Shown one piece after another: positions 17,629 to 26,964 of a DNA stretch of 64,000 nt (position 1 is its first letter; every line of letters starts with the position of its first letter). The notes beneath the pieces were generated by a model. It saw only the letters and a list, made by a program, of their open reading frames with translations. It was not told where the DNA came from and ran no database searches. This DNA is from Lentisphaeria bacterium (GTDB lineage Bacteria > Verrucomicrobiota > Lentisphaeria > Victivallales > Victivallaceae), in contig JABLYX010000013.1 of the NCBI GenBank assembly GCA_018265615.1, positions 1 through 64,000 on the forward strand, read 5' to 3'. The position numbers and the translations under genes are program-made.

Positions 17629-17803
17629 GCAACCGTCCTTTGAACTCTTTCATTCCTATTCCGGGATGTGTTTCTTCGTACAGCATAAAAAAGTTTCAAT
17701 ATCAATAAAAAGCGGATTTAAAAACTCCGCCACACGTTTCTGGAATTTATGGAGAAGGTTGTAACCCGGGCGTATCCGATCCGGTCAATTTGCCGGTCTG
17801 TTT

Positions 17804-18859
17804 TCAGGAAAACAGAACCGATGTCAGATCGACATGAGTGACCATCGGGACGCTGTCGGGTTCAGGCTGTAAAAGCCGGAGGGCGATATCAGCCCCCGCG
17901 GCGCCGATATCCTGCAAATTATACTTGTGAAGCATCATGCTGCCGAACCAGTGATGAAAGCCATCCGGCGCTTTCACGGATTCACCGCAGGGCTGCAGAC
18001 CGTCGAACAGCGCGTCTGTTTCAACTCCGCACATGGTGTCGACATGAAGTTTTTTCCCGTCTTTGAATTGGGCGAGCAGAGGCCGGGCATAGCAGAGCAG
18101 CATGTAATAATGACTGCACCAGATGCCGTCCACGTCCTTGAGCCGGGAATAGACCCCGTCATTGACTTCCGCAGGCCAGAACGACACTTCCCGGATATCT
18201 TCGGAAGGGATACCGTTTTTGAGCAGCGTATCCCGGTAGCCCCGTACCTGCCGTCGGCTCATATAGGTCGAATAAAGCGGGATGAAAATTCCGAATTTGC
18301 GGCAGCCGCACGCCAGCTGCCGCACTGCCGCCTGTTTGCCGAGCTCGTAATCCCGAAAGCGGAGTTGATAAAAACCGGGAATGTTTGTTCCCCCATACAG
18401 CGTTACCACCGGCGGATATTCCGGATATGTCTCCAACACTTTCCGAATGTGCGCGGTCGAATAGTCGAGTCCCTTCTGAAGCGACGAAATGTACAGAATC
18501 GCATCGACGCCATAGTACATCATCCGGTCGAAGGCTTCCGCTTCGGCCTTGTAAGTCGTGTCGCACGGATAAATGGCGAGATTTTTCCCTTTCGGATTCA
18601 AGGTGCGGGAAATTCCGAAAAGCAACGGCTCCGTGAGCATCGGCATCCAACTGCCGACGATGAACCCGAAACAGTTGGATTTCCTGGAGTGAAGCACCTT
18701 GGCATGATAATTGACCCGGAAGCCGACTTCCGCGGCTTTGGCCCGGATGCGGTCATAGGTTGCCCTGCTGGTCCGGGAATCTTTTTGGGAAAGATTCATA
18801 ACCCGGGAAACGGTGGAGTGGGCCACGCCGCAAAGCGCGGCAAATTCCCGGATGTTCAT
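17804..18859 (-). CDS. LacI-family transcriptional regulator
   Basis: 351 aa. N-terminal LacI helix-turn-helix (IREFAALCGVAHSTVSRVMN) and hinge, then a periplasmic-binding-like ligand domain. GAGAGGAG precedes ATG 18859; a longer open frame upstream runs through the intergenic region and is not supported. It is divergent from the hybrid kinase at 19279 and may control it. No other target lies next to it. The HTH is clear; the ligand is unknown. Confidence 0.85.
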   Translation of the reverse strand: MNIREFAALCGVAHSTVSRVMNLSQKDSRTSRATYDRIRAKAAEVGFRVNYHAKVLHSRKSNCFGFIVGSWMPMLTEPLLFGISRTLNPKGKNLAIYPCDTTYKAEAEAFDRMMYYGVDAILYISSLQKGLDYSTAHIRKVLETYPEYPPVVTLYGGTNIPGFYQLRFRDYELGKQAAVRQLACGCRKFGIFIPLYSTYMSRRQVRGYRDTLLKNGIPSEDIREVSFWPAEVNDGVYSRLKDVDGIWCSHYYMLLCYARPLLAQFKDGKKLHVDTMCGVETDALFDGLQPCGESVKAPDGFHHWFGSMMLHKYNLQDIGAAGADIALRLLQPEPDSVPMVTHVDLTSVLFS

Positions 18860-18899
18860 CGTCTTTTCTCCTCTCAGGCGATCATTTTCTTTGGCTTTT

Positions 18900-18927
18900 A
18901 AGATACAGACATTCCGGGATAATGCAA
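18900..18927 (-). promoter_or_regulatory. Promoter of the LacI gene
   Basis: On the minus strand TTGCAT and TATCTT with a 16-nt spacer, 41 nt before the LacI start. Confidence 0.4.
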
Positions 18928-18968
18928 ACGGTTCCTCCAAAAAAACAAAAAATAGGCAGGCTGTTTTC

Positions 18969-18997
18969 TTGACAGGGCGAAGCGAGTGTGATATAAT
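18969..18997 (+). promoter_or_regulatory. Consensus promoter of the second hybrid kinase
   Basis: TTGACA, 17 nt, TATAAT: an exact sigma-70 match. Transcription would start near 19004, leaving a leader of about 275 nt before ATG 19279. Confidence 0.65.
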
Positions 18998-19278
18998 ACC
19001 AAATATACAGCGCCATAGAAAAATCTTGGGAAACATAATAACACACGCAATCGTAACCAGTTGAAAACAAGGAATATTTGATGCGGAACCGTTGCTCATA
19101 TGCAACAGCGGAAACAAGACCACATCAAATGAAAAACAAATCGGTTGCGCACCATGTTCTCCGCTTTTCACTCTTAATTCTTCCACAAAAATCCGTGCCG
19201 GCCAGTGTATCCGCTTTTTTCCGGGAGACGCTGTTCTCTTTTTTTCATCCTTCAGCGTTTCAACCCCGGGAGCAGTCC

Positions 19279-22200
19279 ATGAAGCGTAATTCCCCTTCAT
19301 TGTGCAGGTTTCATCTATTCTTTCCGTTGATGTTGTTATTGTTATTTATTCCCGCAACATCTTTGCAGGCCGCGGGTGACGTAAAACGGATTCTGCTGGT
19401 GGAATCCTGTTCGCCGCTTGACGCCTGGACGGAGAATTCCGTCAAGAGCTTTCAGAACACCTTGAATAAAGCCGGTCTTCTGGTCAATTATGAGATTTTC
19501 TCATTCAGCATCCGGTTTCAGCCGGGCATCACTCCGTCGGCGGCCGATATCGAGGCGCTCCAGTTGAAGCTGGACACGAGGACTTACGATCTGATTGTGG
19601 TCTACAACAACGATGCGGCGGATCTGTTTCTTGGCGGACAGGTCAAGCTCCCGGCGGAAACTCCGCTGCTGTTGGAAAGCTATCATGGCAATCCGGCTGA
19701 CAGGCTGCGGCAAAAATTGAACATGACGGCGGTACTGGCGCCGTTCGACCCGATCGGAACCATTCAGATGGGTTTGCATCTGCTGCCGGATACGGCGAAG
19801 GTCGCTCTGGTGATCGACGCGACCGCCGACGGGCGGCGTCAGCGGGAACTGCTGATGGCGCATCATGAGGCGCTGGATCGGGAAATCACCATCATCAGCG
19901 GGACGGAATTCACCACCGCTGAACTCCTGGAGCAAATCAAAGCGTTGCCGCCGCATACGTTGCTGGCGTTCCACTCCTGGGCCTCGTCCAAGGAGGATAA
20001 TCCGGCAAACAGCTATACGGTTCTGCCGGAAATCAAAAGCATTTTTCCCGGAATGATTCTCGGCCGCTATGACTCGTATATGGACATAGGCAGTGATGGC
20101 GGGAGGACAGCGGTGGGCCGGGATCAGGGCAAGCTGACCGCTCAGACCGCGATCCGGATTCTGAATGGTGAAAAAGCATCGGAGATTCCGTATGCCAAGG
20201 CCCGGCTTCACTCGATGCTCAATTACCGGGCCATTCAGCAATTCAGCATTCCCGCCGATCGGATTCCGGAAGGAACTGAAATCCAAAATATACCGCCTGA
20301 TTTCCTGACCCGTTACCGAATTGAACTGGCGACCGGAAGCGGTATCCTGTTTTTGACTCTTGCCGGTTTTATCGCCGCGCTGCTTTACCGGCGGCGGGAA
20401 CAGAAAAAGATGACCATGCTGTTCCGCAATCTGCCGTTGCGGATTTTCATTTTCGACCGGAAAAAGCGGATTTTGTTTTCACATGTTCCCGATCCGGTTC
20501 CGGGGATGGTGGAAGCATCGCTGACTCATCTCAATCAGGTTCCGTCTCCGGAGGTGCGGGACAAGGTCCGGGCGATGGTCGGCAAAGCGTTTGACTGCGG
20601 GAAAAAAGTCTTTTTGAACTTTGAGATGATGGGCCAATTCCGGCACGATGAGTTTCTGCGGCTTTCTGACGACAATCCGTTCCACACCGAAATCGTGATG
20701 TGCATTTCCCGCGATGTGAGCGAATTGCACCGGGCGCAACGGGAAACCGCCCGCCTGGCCGAGCATTTCCGGTTGACGCTGGATTCCATCGGCGACGGCG
20801 TGATCGCCACCGACCGAGAGGAAAGAGTGACGCTGCTGAATCCGGTGGCGGCCGCCTTGACCGGCTATCCGCCGGAGGAGGCTGTCGGCATGAAGCTGGA
20901 GGAAATTTTCAACATCATCAGTTACATCGATAAAAAACCGGTCGCTTCACCGCTGAAAAGAGCACTCGCCACCGGTCAGACCGTGGAATTGGCGAACCAT
21001 ACCGATCTGATCGCCAAAGACGGCAACCGGCGCCATATCGCCGATTGCGCGTCTCCGATCCGAAACGAAGCCGGCCAAATAACCGGCGGTGTGCTGGTAT
21101 TCCGCGATGTGACCGATGATTACGAAAAGCGCGACCGCTTGCGGATGAACAACGCTATTCTGAAAACAGTTGAAGAGATTGCCGATATCGGCTATTTCCG
21201 TTATTCAGGCGACAACGGGGTTACTCTGGCTGCTCACGACACGTATTGGCCCCGGCGAAATGCCGTACCCGTTCCGCCTTCGGAGTGGATAACCCCGGAA
21301 GACCTGGAGAATTTTCTCACAGGCTGGCGGAAACTCATGTCGGATGAAATTGAAACGCTCACCATGTCGTATTCGGCTGGTACGCCGAAACGCTATTTCG
21401 AGCTTCGGGCGGTAAAATCGGTCGATGAAATTTCCGGCCGGCGGGAATATTTCGGCGTGATTCAGGACATCACGCACAGCCGGGAGAGCGAACTGCGGAT
21501 GCGCGACAATCTGCAATTGTTGAAGAACATCCTGGACAATCTGCCGGGCTGCTTCTTCGTCAAGAATGCCGACGACGACTTCCGTTATCTGATGTGCAAC
21601 CGACAGTATGGCAATATGATCGGTATCGACAGCAATCGGATTCCAGGCCGGCACGACCGGGATATCTATTCGCACGATGCAAGCGCCCCCGGCAAATTCA
21701 ACGCGGACGACCGGGCAGTCATTGATTCGGGAGAAAAACGGAATATTCGCGAGCGCATCATGAATGTTGACGGGCAACAGCTCTCCGTTCAAATGAGCAA
21801 GAATACACTGACACAGTCGGACGGAACCCGGCTCCTGATCGGAATCGGGGTTGACGTCACGCAGCAGGTCCGCCTGGAGGAGGAACAGAAGAAACTGCTG
21901 GATGATTTGAAACTTTACTCAGACCGGGAGCGCGTGATCAAATCGGTTCTGGAAAAAGTCACGCTGCAGGCAGATGACGGCGAGGCGCTGCAGGAGATCC
22001 TGCACTCCATCATCGCCCACCTCGACGCCACGACCAGTTACATTTTCCATACTGATTTCGAGCAGGGCATCGATATTCCGATTGCCGAACAGTGGAAGGT
22101 TGAATATCAGAAGAGTGAAATTCCGGCGTTGCCGATTGATGCCGACGCGCCCTGGTTTAAGCTGGTGTGCAATCACGAAATCTTCGAAGTGCCGGAAACC

Positions 22201-23958
22201 GGCACGGAAGAAGCAGCGAGGATTCAAGGCCAAAGGGCGCAGTATATGCCTGTCTTCGGCATCGGAGCAATCTATGGAACCGGAATCCGGCTGGACGGAA
22301 AATTCTGGGGATACATGGAATTTTCCTACTCCGAACCGCGCGGCCCTTTGACGGAACAGGAGAAATTCCTGCTGAACTCCGCCGCGCATATCGTGGAAAT
22401 TCTCCTCGAACGGCGCAATAATCGCGCCGAACTCGACCGCAGTGAAAATGAAAAGCGGCTGATCATCGACTCCATCAAGATTCCGATGCTGCTGCTTGAC
22501 CCCGAACTGAAACCGGTCCGGGTCAACAATGCCGTTCTGGAATTGACCGGGCTTTCCGAAGCCGGGGTCAGTGCTGTGCCGCTGGCCGAAATTCTCTCCG
22601 GTCAACCGGCATTGCCGCCCGGTCACCCGGTTTTGCTGTGCCGCGATAACCTTCAGGAGTATTCCGTCCACACGAAGCTGCTCGACAAGGATTACCTGCT
22701 GAGTGCGTCTCCGCTGGTAGCCGCCGGAAAGCTGGTGAATCTGCTGGTAACGCTGGTGGATGTCACCGAGCTGTACAGCCAGAAGGAGCAGCTTCGAGTG
22801 GCCATGGAGCAGGCGTTGTCCGCAGATCGCGCCAAGAGCTATTTTCTGGCGATCATGAGCCACGAGCTGCGTACTCCCTTGAATGCGGTGATCGGCTTTT
22901 CCGAACTCCTGTTGGCGGAAAATGTCGATCAGGAGGAAAAACAGGAATACCTGCGTTCCATCAACTGTGCCGGTTCGGCGCTGCTGAATCTGATCAACGA
23001 TGTGCTGGACCTTTCCAAACTGGAGGCCGAGCAGATGAACATTGTGCCGGTCCGAACCGATCTGATTCAGCTTTTGCAGGAGATGATCTCCATATTCCAA
23101 TTGAAAGCAACCCAAAAGGGCCTCGACCTGACACTGGAGCGGATCAGCACTCCGCAGTTTGTCTATGCGGATCATCTGCGGCTCCGGCAGATTCTGCTCA
23201 ACCTGATCGGCAACGCGATCAAGTTCACGCATCACGGCGGCGTACTCGTCCGGGTCGTTTTCACGCCCGGCACGCAAGGCGAAACCGGGGAGCTGTGCAT
23301 TCTGGTGCGTGACTCCGGTATCGGCATGTCCCGGGAACAGGCCGATCAGGTCTTTGATCCGTTCTATCAGGCGGAGAATACCCGGGGGAACCGGGTCTAC
23401 GAAGGCTCCGGCCTGGGGCTGCCGATTTCCATGCGGCTGGCCCAACGGATGGGCGGCACCATTGAAGTGGCCAGCACTCCCGGCGAAGGCAGCGCTTTCA
23501 CGGTGAAATTGCAGAACATCCGGTTCGATCTGCCGGCAACGGTTCCTGCCGCAGATTCGGAGGCGGGAGGCGAAGCTTTGCCGGTCCCGCGGCGGGTTCT
23601 GCTGGTGGACGACGTGCCGATGAATCTCAAAGTTCTGCAGGCGATGCTGCGCAAACTTCATATTAATTGCGTCTGCGCCGGATCGGCGCCGGAAGCGCTC
23701 GACTTATTGAAGCGGGATAACGGTTTCGACTTGGTACTGACTGATTTGTGGATGCCGGGCATGAACGGCATGGAGTTGGCCCGGCAGATTCGCGCCGTCC
23801 CGGAAACCGGCAGTATTCCGGTGGTTGCGGTGACCGCCGATGCGCAGATTCTCGGAGAACAGGCCGAAGAATTCCAGGATATCCTGCTCAAGCCGCTCAC
23901 CCTGGAGACTCTGCAGAAAACCCTGCCACGCTTTGCCGGACGGCCGGCCATGGAATAA
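19279..23958 (+). CDS. Hybrid sensor histidine kinase with ABC substrate-binding-like sensor
   Basis: 1559 aa. Order: signal peptide (about 1-34); an extracytoplasmic domain of the ABC substrate-binding type (about 38-335; RILLVESCSPLDAW, DLIVVYNNDAADLFL); a membrane helix about 352-372; several PAS domains (one shares FRLTLDSIGDGVIATD with the kinase at 457); a GAF-like domain; a further PAS; HisKA with MSHELRTPLN (His1195); HATPase (NAIKF, DSGIGMS, GSGLGLP); and a receiver with Asp1489 in LTDLWMPGM. ATG 19279 follows GGGAG and starts the signal peptide; the longer open frame to 19078 is probably leader. No DNA-binding output domain. The ligand is likely a small extracellular molecule. Confidence 0.9.
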   Translation: MKRNSPSLCRFHLFFPLMLLLLFIPATSLQAAGDVKRILLVESCSPLDAWTENSVKSFQNTLNKAGLLVNYEIFSFSIRFQPGITPSAADIEALQLKLDTRTYDLIVVYNNDAADLFLGGQVKLPAETPLLLESYHGNPADRLRQKLNMTAVLAPFDPIGTIQMGLHLLPDTAKVALVIDATADGRRQRELLMAHHEALDREITIISGTEFTTAELLEQIKALPPHTLLAFHSWASSKEDNPANSYTVLPEIKSIFPGMILGRYDSYMDIGSDGGRTAVGRDQGKLTAQTAIRILNGEKASEIPYAKARLHSMLNYRAIQQFSIPADRIPEGTEIQNIPPDFLTRYRIELATGSGILFLTLAGFIAALLYRRREQKKMTMLFRNLPLRIFIFDRKKRILFSHVPDPVPGMVEASLTHLNQVPSPEVRDKVRAMVGKAFDCGKKVFLNFEMMGQFRHDEFLRLSDDNPFHTEIVMCISRDVSELHRAQRETARLAEHFRLTLDSIGDGVIATDREERVTLLNPVAAALTGYPPEEAVGMKLEEIFNIISYIDKKPVASPLKRALATGQTVELANHTDLIAKDGNRRHIADCASPIRNEAGQITGGVLVFRDVTDDYEKRDRLRMNNAILKTVEEIADIGYFRYSGDNGVTLAAHDTYWPRRNAVPVPPSEWITPEDLENFLTGWRKLMSDEIETLTMSYSAGTPKRYFELRAVKSVDEISGRREYFGVIQDITHSRESELRMRDNLQLLKNILDNLPGCFFVKNADDDFRYLMCNRQYGNMIGIDSNRIPGRHDRDIYSHDASAPGKFNADDRAVIDSGEKRNIRERIMNVDGQQLSVQMSKNTLTQSDGTRLLIGIGVDVTQQVRLEEEQKKLLDDLKLYSDRERVIKSVLEKVTLQADDGEALQEILHSIIAHLDATTSYIFHTDFEQGIDIPIAEQWKVEYQKSEIPALPIDADAPWFKLVCNHEIFEVPETGTEEAARIQGQRAQYMPVFGIGAIYGTGIRLDGKFWGYMEFSYSEPRGPLTEQEKFLLNSAAHIVEILLERRNNRAELDRSENEKRLIIDSIKIPMLLLDPELKPVRVNNAVLELTGLSEAGVSAVPLAEILSGQPALPPGHPVLLCRDNLQEYSVHTKLLDKDYLLSASPLVAAGKLVNLLVTLVDVTELYSQKEQLRVAMEQALSADRAKSYFLAIMSHELRTPLNAVIGFSELLLAENVDQEEKQEYLRSINCAGSALLNLINDVLDLSKLEAEQMNIVPVRTDLIQLLQEMISIFQLKATQKGLDLTLERISTPQFVYADHLRLRQILLNLIGNAIKFTHHGGVLVRVVFTPGTQGETGELCILVRDSGIGMSREQADQVFDPFYQAENTRGNRVYEGSGLGLPISMRLAQRMGGTIEVASTPGEGSAFTVKLQNIRFDLPATVPAADSEAGGEALPVPRRVLLVDDVPMNLKVLQAMLRKLHINCVCAGSAPEALDLLKRDNGFDLVLTDLWMPGMNGMELARQIRAVPETGSIPVVAVTADAQILGEQAEEFQDILLKPLTLETLQKTLPRFAGRPAME

Positions 23959-24008
23959 AACAACCGGAAAAACGGCTCCCCGGCCGGGAATGATCCGCTT
24001 CTGCCGAA

Positions 24009-24036
24009 TTGATTTTTTTCATTTCCGCTGTATCTT
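24009..24036 (+). promoter_or_regulatory. Promoter before the DsrE-family gene
   Basis: TTGATT, 16 nt, TATCTT. An intact 9-codon ORF (24059-24088, MKEAVKSGK) with AGAAGGGG upstream follows, and its stop overlaps ATG 24085. Confidence 0.4.
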
Positions 24037-24084
24037 AACTGCAGAGGCAGAAGGGGAAATGAAAGAAGCGGTCAAATCCGGAAA

Positions 24085-24450
24085 ATGAAGAGGCATATGA
24101 TGAACTATGATCTGGTGATTCACGTCAACCGGCTGGAAGCGGAAGGGTTGCGCTACGCGCTGGGATATGTGGAACACTCTCTGGCGGAACAACCGGACCG
24201 GGAGTGTCATATTGTCATATTGTCCAATGGCCCGGCGGTTCAGTTTTTCCGGCGCGACAATTCGGAGTTTGCGGAGAAAATTCATTTACTTCTGCAAAAC
24301 AAGGGAGTGTCCGTTCGGCTTTGCCGGCATGCGCTGCAGACAAACGAGATCGAGGATTCGGAGGTGGTCAACGGCTGTTCCATCGTTCCAATCGGCATTG
24401 TCGAACTGGTCAATCTGCAGCAAACGGGATACGCTTATGTCAAACCTTAG
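24085..24450 (+). CDS. DsrE/DsrF-like family protein
   Basis: 121 aa, the family's usual size. It shows the standard pattern: VIHVNRLEAEGLRYAL at the N-terminus, a conserved small-residue strand VILSNGPAVQFF, a lone cysteine in VRLCRHAL, and a C-terminal GIVELVNLQQTGYAYVKP. DsrE-fold proteins act in sulfur transfer or as small oligomeric redox proteins; the role here is unknown. ATG 24085 overlaps a 9-codon leader ORF (ATGA); ATG 24100, preceded by AAGAGG, is an alternative start. It lies downstream of the hybrid kinase with its own promoter. Confidence 0.8.
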   Translation: MKRHMMNYDLVIHVNRLEAEGLRYALGYVEHSLAEQPDRECHIVILSNGPAVQFFRRDNSEFAEKIHLLLQNKGVSVRLCRHALQTNEIEDSEVVNGCSIVPIGIVELVNLQQTGYAYVKP

Positions 24451-25212
24451 GTTTTGCTGCCGACACGGAATTGACGCCTCGGACGACTGAATTGACCGAT
24501 AAAGGCCAGGGTTGAGTCGAAAGAAACTCATTGGTAAAAATGTCAGCACGGCCCTTACGCAATTGTAATCGACGGTCGATTCGCCGGTTGAAGAAAATGG
24601 CGAACCGGATCGGGCTTTGGTATTGCCGCCAAAATCGTTTGGGACGAGTAAAGCTGTTTTCGCGACATTGTTCCAGAAAATAACTCGACATCCGATTTAT
24701 CCGGGAAAACACCGTATTGATGGATGGTCGCCCTTATGCTCGATATCGTTTGGCTTTGCCACAATGAAGGGATTGAAGCCGAGGCAATACAGAGAGACTT
24801 TCGTCCCCCCCGTGTCGGGAAAAGTTTCGGAGATGCCCTCGCTGTGGAATTTCAGTCGGCCTGGAGCGTTTTCAAGAAAAAGTCAATATTATGCTGATCA
24901 TGAATCCGGTTTTGCTCCAGAAAGCGTTGCTTTTTTCGATTTGCAAAAGCTGCATCCCTCCTGACACATTGAAAGGCAACTTCTTAACGTCATTTAAGAA
25001 TGGCAGTTAAAAATGACGAACCCTCGGGGCTTTGGCCGAAGCAGCTTCCGACGGTCTTTGCCGGAAAGGACAAGACGATTCTTTCCAGCTCACCGGCGGA
25101 GCCGGTGGTTTTCCTGACCTGATGGGATAAAAAAAGTCCCGCAGGAAAGAACCTTCCGGCGGAAAAGCCGGCAACTGATTTTTCGGGCCGGTCGACGCGA
25201 CGCGGAGCAGAC
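24451..25212. other. 762-bp stretch with no supported gene
   Basis: Short open frames on both strands lack ribosome sites and recognisable domains. The stretch has an inverted repeat CGTCATTT (24988-24995)/AAATGACG (25011-25018) that includes an AATGGCAGTTAA motif, and a GC hairpin CCGGC/GCCGG (25156-25171) just past the SGNH gene end, which may contribute to its termination. It could be an eroded gene; no parent is identifiable by eye. Confidence 0.5.
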
Positions 25213-26817
25213 CTATTGAAAAACCACCTCGTCGGAGAGAGTCTGCGCGAGATCATCCTCAAGGAGGAGCCCGAAAGCGAATCCCTGGCTGCCGGAGTGA
25301 ATTTTGGCGATGATTTCATTGTCTCCCGGATTGAGTTCCGCCCGGACGCAGACCGGATGCGACGCCCCGCCGTGGGGGCCGTCCAGGGTCGCAACCAGTT
25401 TGCCGTTGATCCAGAGCTTGGCGAAGTAGTCGGCCTTGATCCCGAGGAGGAGTTTGCCCCCTTTGCTGTTCAGTGTGGTTTTGGCGTAACAGACGCCGCG
25501 GTCGTGTTTGCCGGTCAGTTTGCCGAAGTCGATGGTTTCTCCGCCGGCCGGGGGAACCTCTTTCCACTCGACCTTCTCCGCCGTTTCAGGGGCGAATGGC
25601 GTCTGGAAATCCGGGCTCGGCCAGGCGACGGTTTCACCGCCGAAAGGTCCGGCCCACTGCCAGCCGGATGCCGGAACCGGAGTCCACTTGAAATTGGCCA
25701 GCAGCTTATCGTCCACCGGTCCCTGCGAAGCCAGGGCGGCGGCGGCGGCGGTGTCGCCCGCCACCAGCAGATAGCCCAGCTTCACCGGTTTGTCGGAGAG
25801 GGGCCGGATAAGCAGTTTATGCAGCCTGGGTTCCAGCTCTTTGCCGAACAACTGGTAGCCGTAGCCGTTGCGGATATCACAGTCAATGTGAGCAAAGGTG
25901 CGGCCGTCCACACTGGTCCGGAAGCTTCCGGCGTTCCGGTCGAGAATGTAGAAAAGCCCCAGCTCCGTTCCGCGCGCATAGAGTTCGAGCGGCGCCGGCG
26001 TCCGGGTACTGTTGAGCGTACCGAGAAACACCCTGTCATACCAGGCGGAGAGCGTCGACTCTCCCTTCCAGCCCGTCGCGGAGAGCCCGGCCAGCGGAAT
26101 CATCTTCCCATCGAGAATCAACGGCTTGGCGCTCAACGGTTTCGGCAGAGGGGCGGGCTCCGGAACCGAGGCGCCTTTCTGCGGCAGGTACGGCGCGAGC
26201 GCTTCGGCGATCCAGTTCCAGTAGAGGCGGTAGCCGGCCGCGTTGGGGTGAACCTCATCGTTCATCAGCTCTTCCCAGGGAGTCCCGGTCTTTTTCAGGT
26301 ACTCATCCAATTTGACCTGCAGATCGATGTTGACCAGATTGTAGTGGGCGGCCACTTTTTCATGGCGGTAACGGACCGACCCCTGACGCGCCGCCGTTTC
26401 AATGAAGACGATGGCGGGCGGATGGGGCATCTGCTTGAGCCTGACGACCAGGCTTTCCAGATAACGGACGGCGTCTTCGTCGGAGAGGCCGCCGTCGTTC
26501 ACGGCGTATTCGATCAGCACAAGATCGGGTTGCAGGGCGATGACGTCGCGTTCGAGCCGGAAAATCCCCAGATGGCAGCCGGTTCCGCTGATCCCTGCGT
26601 TGAAGATGCTGACCCGGGAATTCGGGAACGCCTCTTTCAGCCATGGATCGACCCAGGCCCTGCCGCCCTGGGTGATCGATCCCCCGAGCGCGACCGCCGT
26701 AACGGGTTTCCCCGCGGCAGCTCCGGCGAAGAGGGCGCGCAGGTCGTCTCCGGTATTTCCGGCGGCGGCTCGAAAGAGGGCGAAGACTGCGAGAAGGGAC
26801 AGCAGAAAAAGACGCAT
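25213..26817 (-). CDS. Secreted SGNH-family esterase (sialate/xylan O-acetylesterase-like)
   Basis: 534 aa with a Sec signal (MRLFLLSLLAVFALFRAAAG). SGNH signatures are in order: ALGGSITQG (Ser47), a block around NAGISGTG, EYAVND (Asn107) and the catalytic pair in NDEVHPNAAGY (Asp187, His190). The C-terminal half is beta-rich, with a segment (about 410-530; LLGIKADYFAKLWINGKLVAT) resembling a jelly-roll glycan-binding domain. Such enzymes remove acetyl groups from glycans outside the cell. GAAGGAA precedes the start. It is divergent from the LacI-pseudopilin-heparinase cassette and may share its substrate. Confidence 0.85.
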   Translation of the reverse strand: MRLFLLSLLAVFALFRAAAGNTGDDLRALFAGAAAGKPVTAVALGGSITQGGRAWVDPWLKEAFPNSRVSIFNAGISGTGCHLGIFRLERDVIALQPDLVLIEYAVNDGGLSDEDAVRYLESLVVRLKQMPHPPAIVFIETAARQGSVRYRHEKVAAHYNLVNIDLQVKLDEYLKKTGTPWEELMNDEVHPNAAGYRLYWNWIAEALAPYLPQKGASVPEPAPLPKPLSAKPLILDGKMIPLAGLSATGWKGESTLSAWYDRVFLGTLNSTRTPAPLELYARGTELGLFYILDRNAGSFRTSVDGRTFAHIDCDIRNGYGYQLFGKELEPRLHKLLIRPLSDKPVKLGYLLVAGDTAAAAALASQGPVDDKLLANFKWTPVPASGWQWAGPFGGETVAWPSPDFQTPFAPETAEKVEWKEVPPAGGETIDFGKLTGKHDRGVCYAKTTLNSKGGKLLLGIKADYFAKLWINGKLVATLDGPHGGASHPVCVRAELNPGDNEIIAKIHSGSQGFAFGLLLEDDLAQTLSDEVVFQ

Positions 26818-26836
26818 ATGATTGATTCCTTCGGTA

Positions 26837-26920
26837 TCAGGGGATGACGGCGGGTTTCGTCAGTTCCATGCTGGTTTCGAAGCAGGTCTGTTTCTGCCCT
26901 CCGTACATCGGTATTTTCAT
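26837..26920 (-). CDS. Possible 27-residue leader peptide ORF
   Basis: On the minus strand ATG 26920 opens 27 codons beginning MKIPMYGGQK and ending KPAVIP, then TGA, 20 nt before the SGNH esterase start. It lies just downstream of a predicted promoter. There is only a weak AAAGAA upstream, so translation is uncertain. The residue mix looks protein-like. It could be a regulatory leader peptide. Confidence 0.3.
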   Translation of the reverse strand: MKIPMYGGQKQTCFETSMELTKPAVIP

Positions 26921-26936
26921 GCGGGACGTTCTTTAT

Positions 26937-26964
26937 AAAATATCCCGCCTCCGGAGAATTACAA
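26937..26964 (-). promoter_or_regulatory. Possible promoter of the SGNH esterase
   Basis: On the minus strand TTGTAA, 16 nt, TATTTT. The transcript would start next to the 27-codon ORF. Confidence 0.35.

Noticed and set aside
17270..17764. 164-codon plus-strand frame
   Set aside because: No ribosome site or domain; competes with a minus-strand frame, and neither is convincing.
24440..24964. Short frames on both strands after the DsrE gene
   Set aside because: No ribosome sites, no recognisable domain, no consistent coding signal; transposase remnants were considered but no motif was found.
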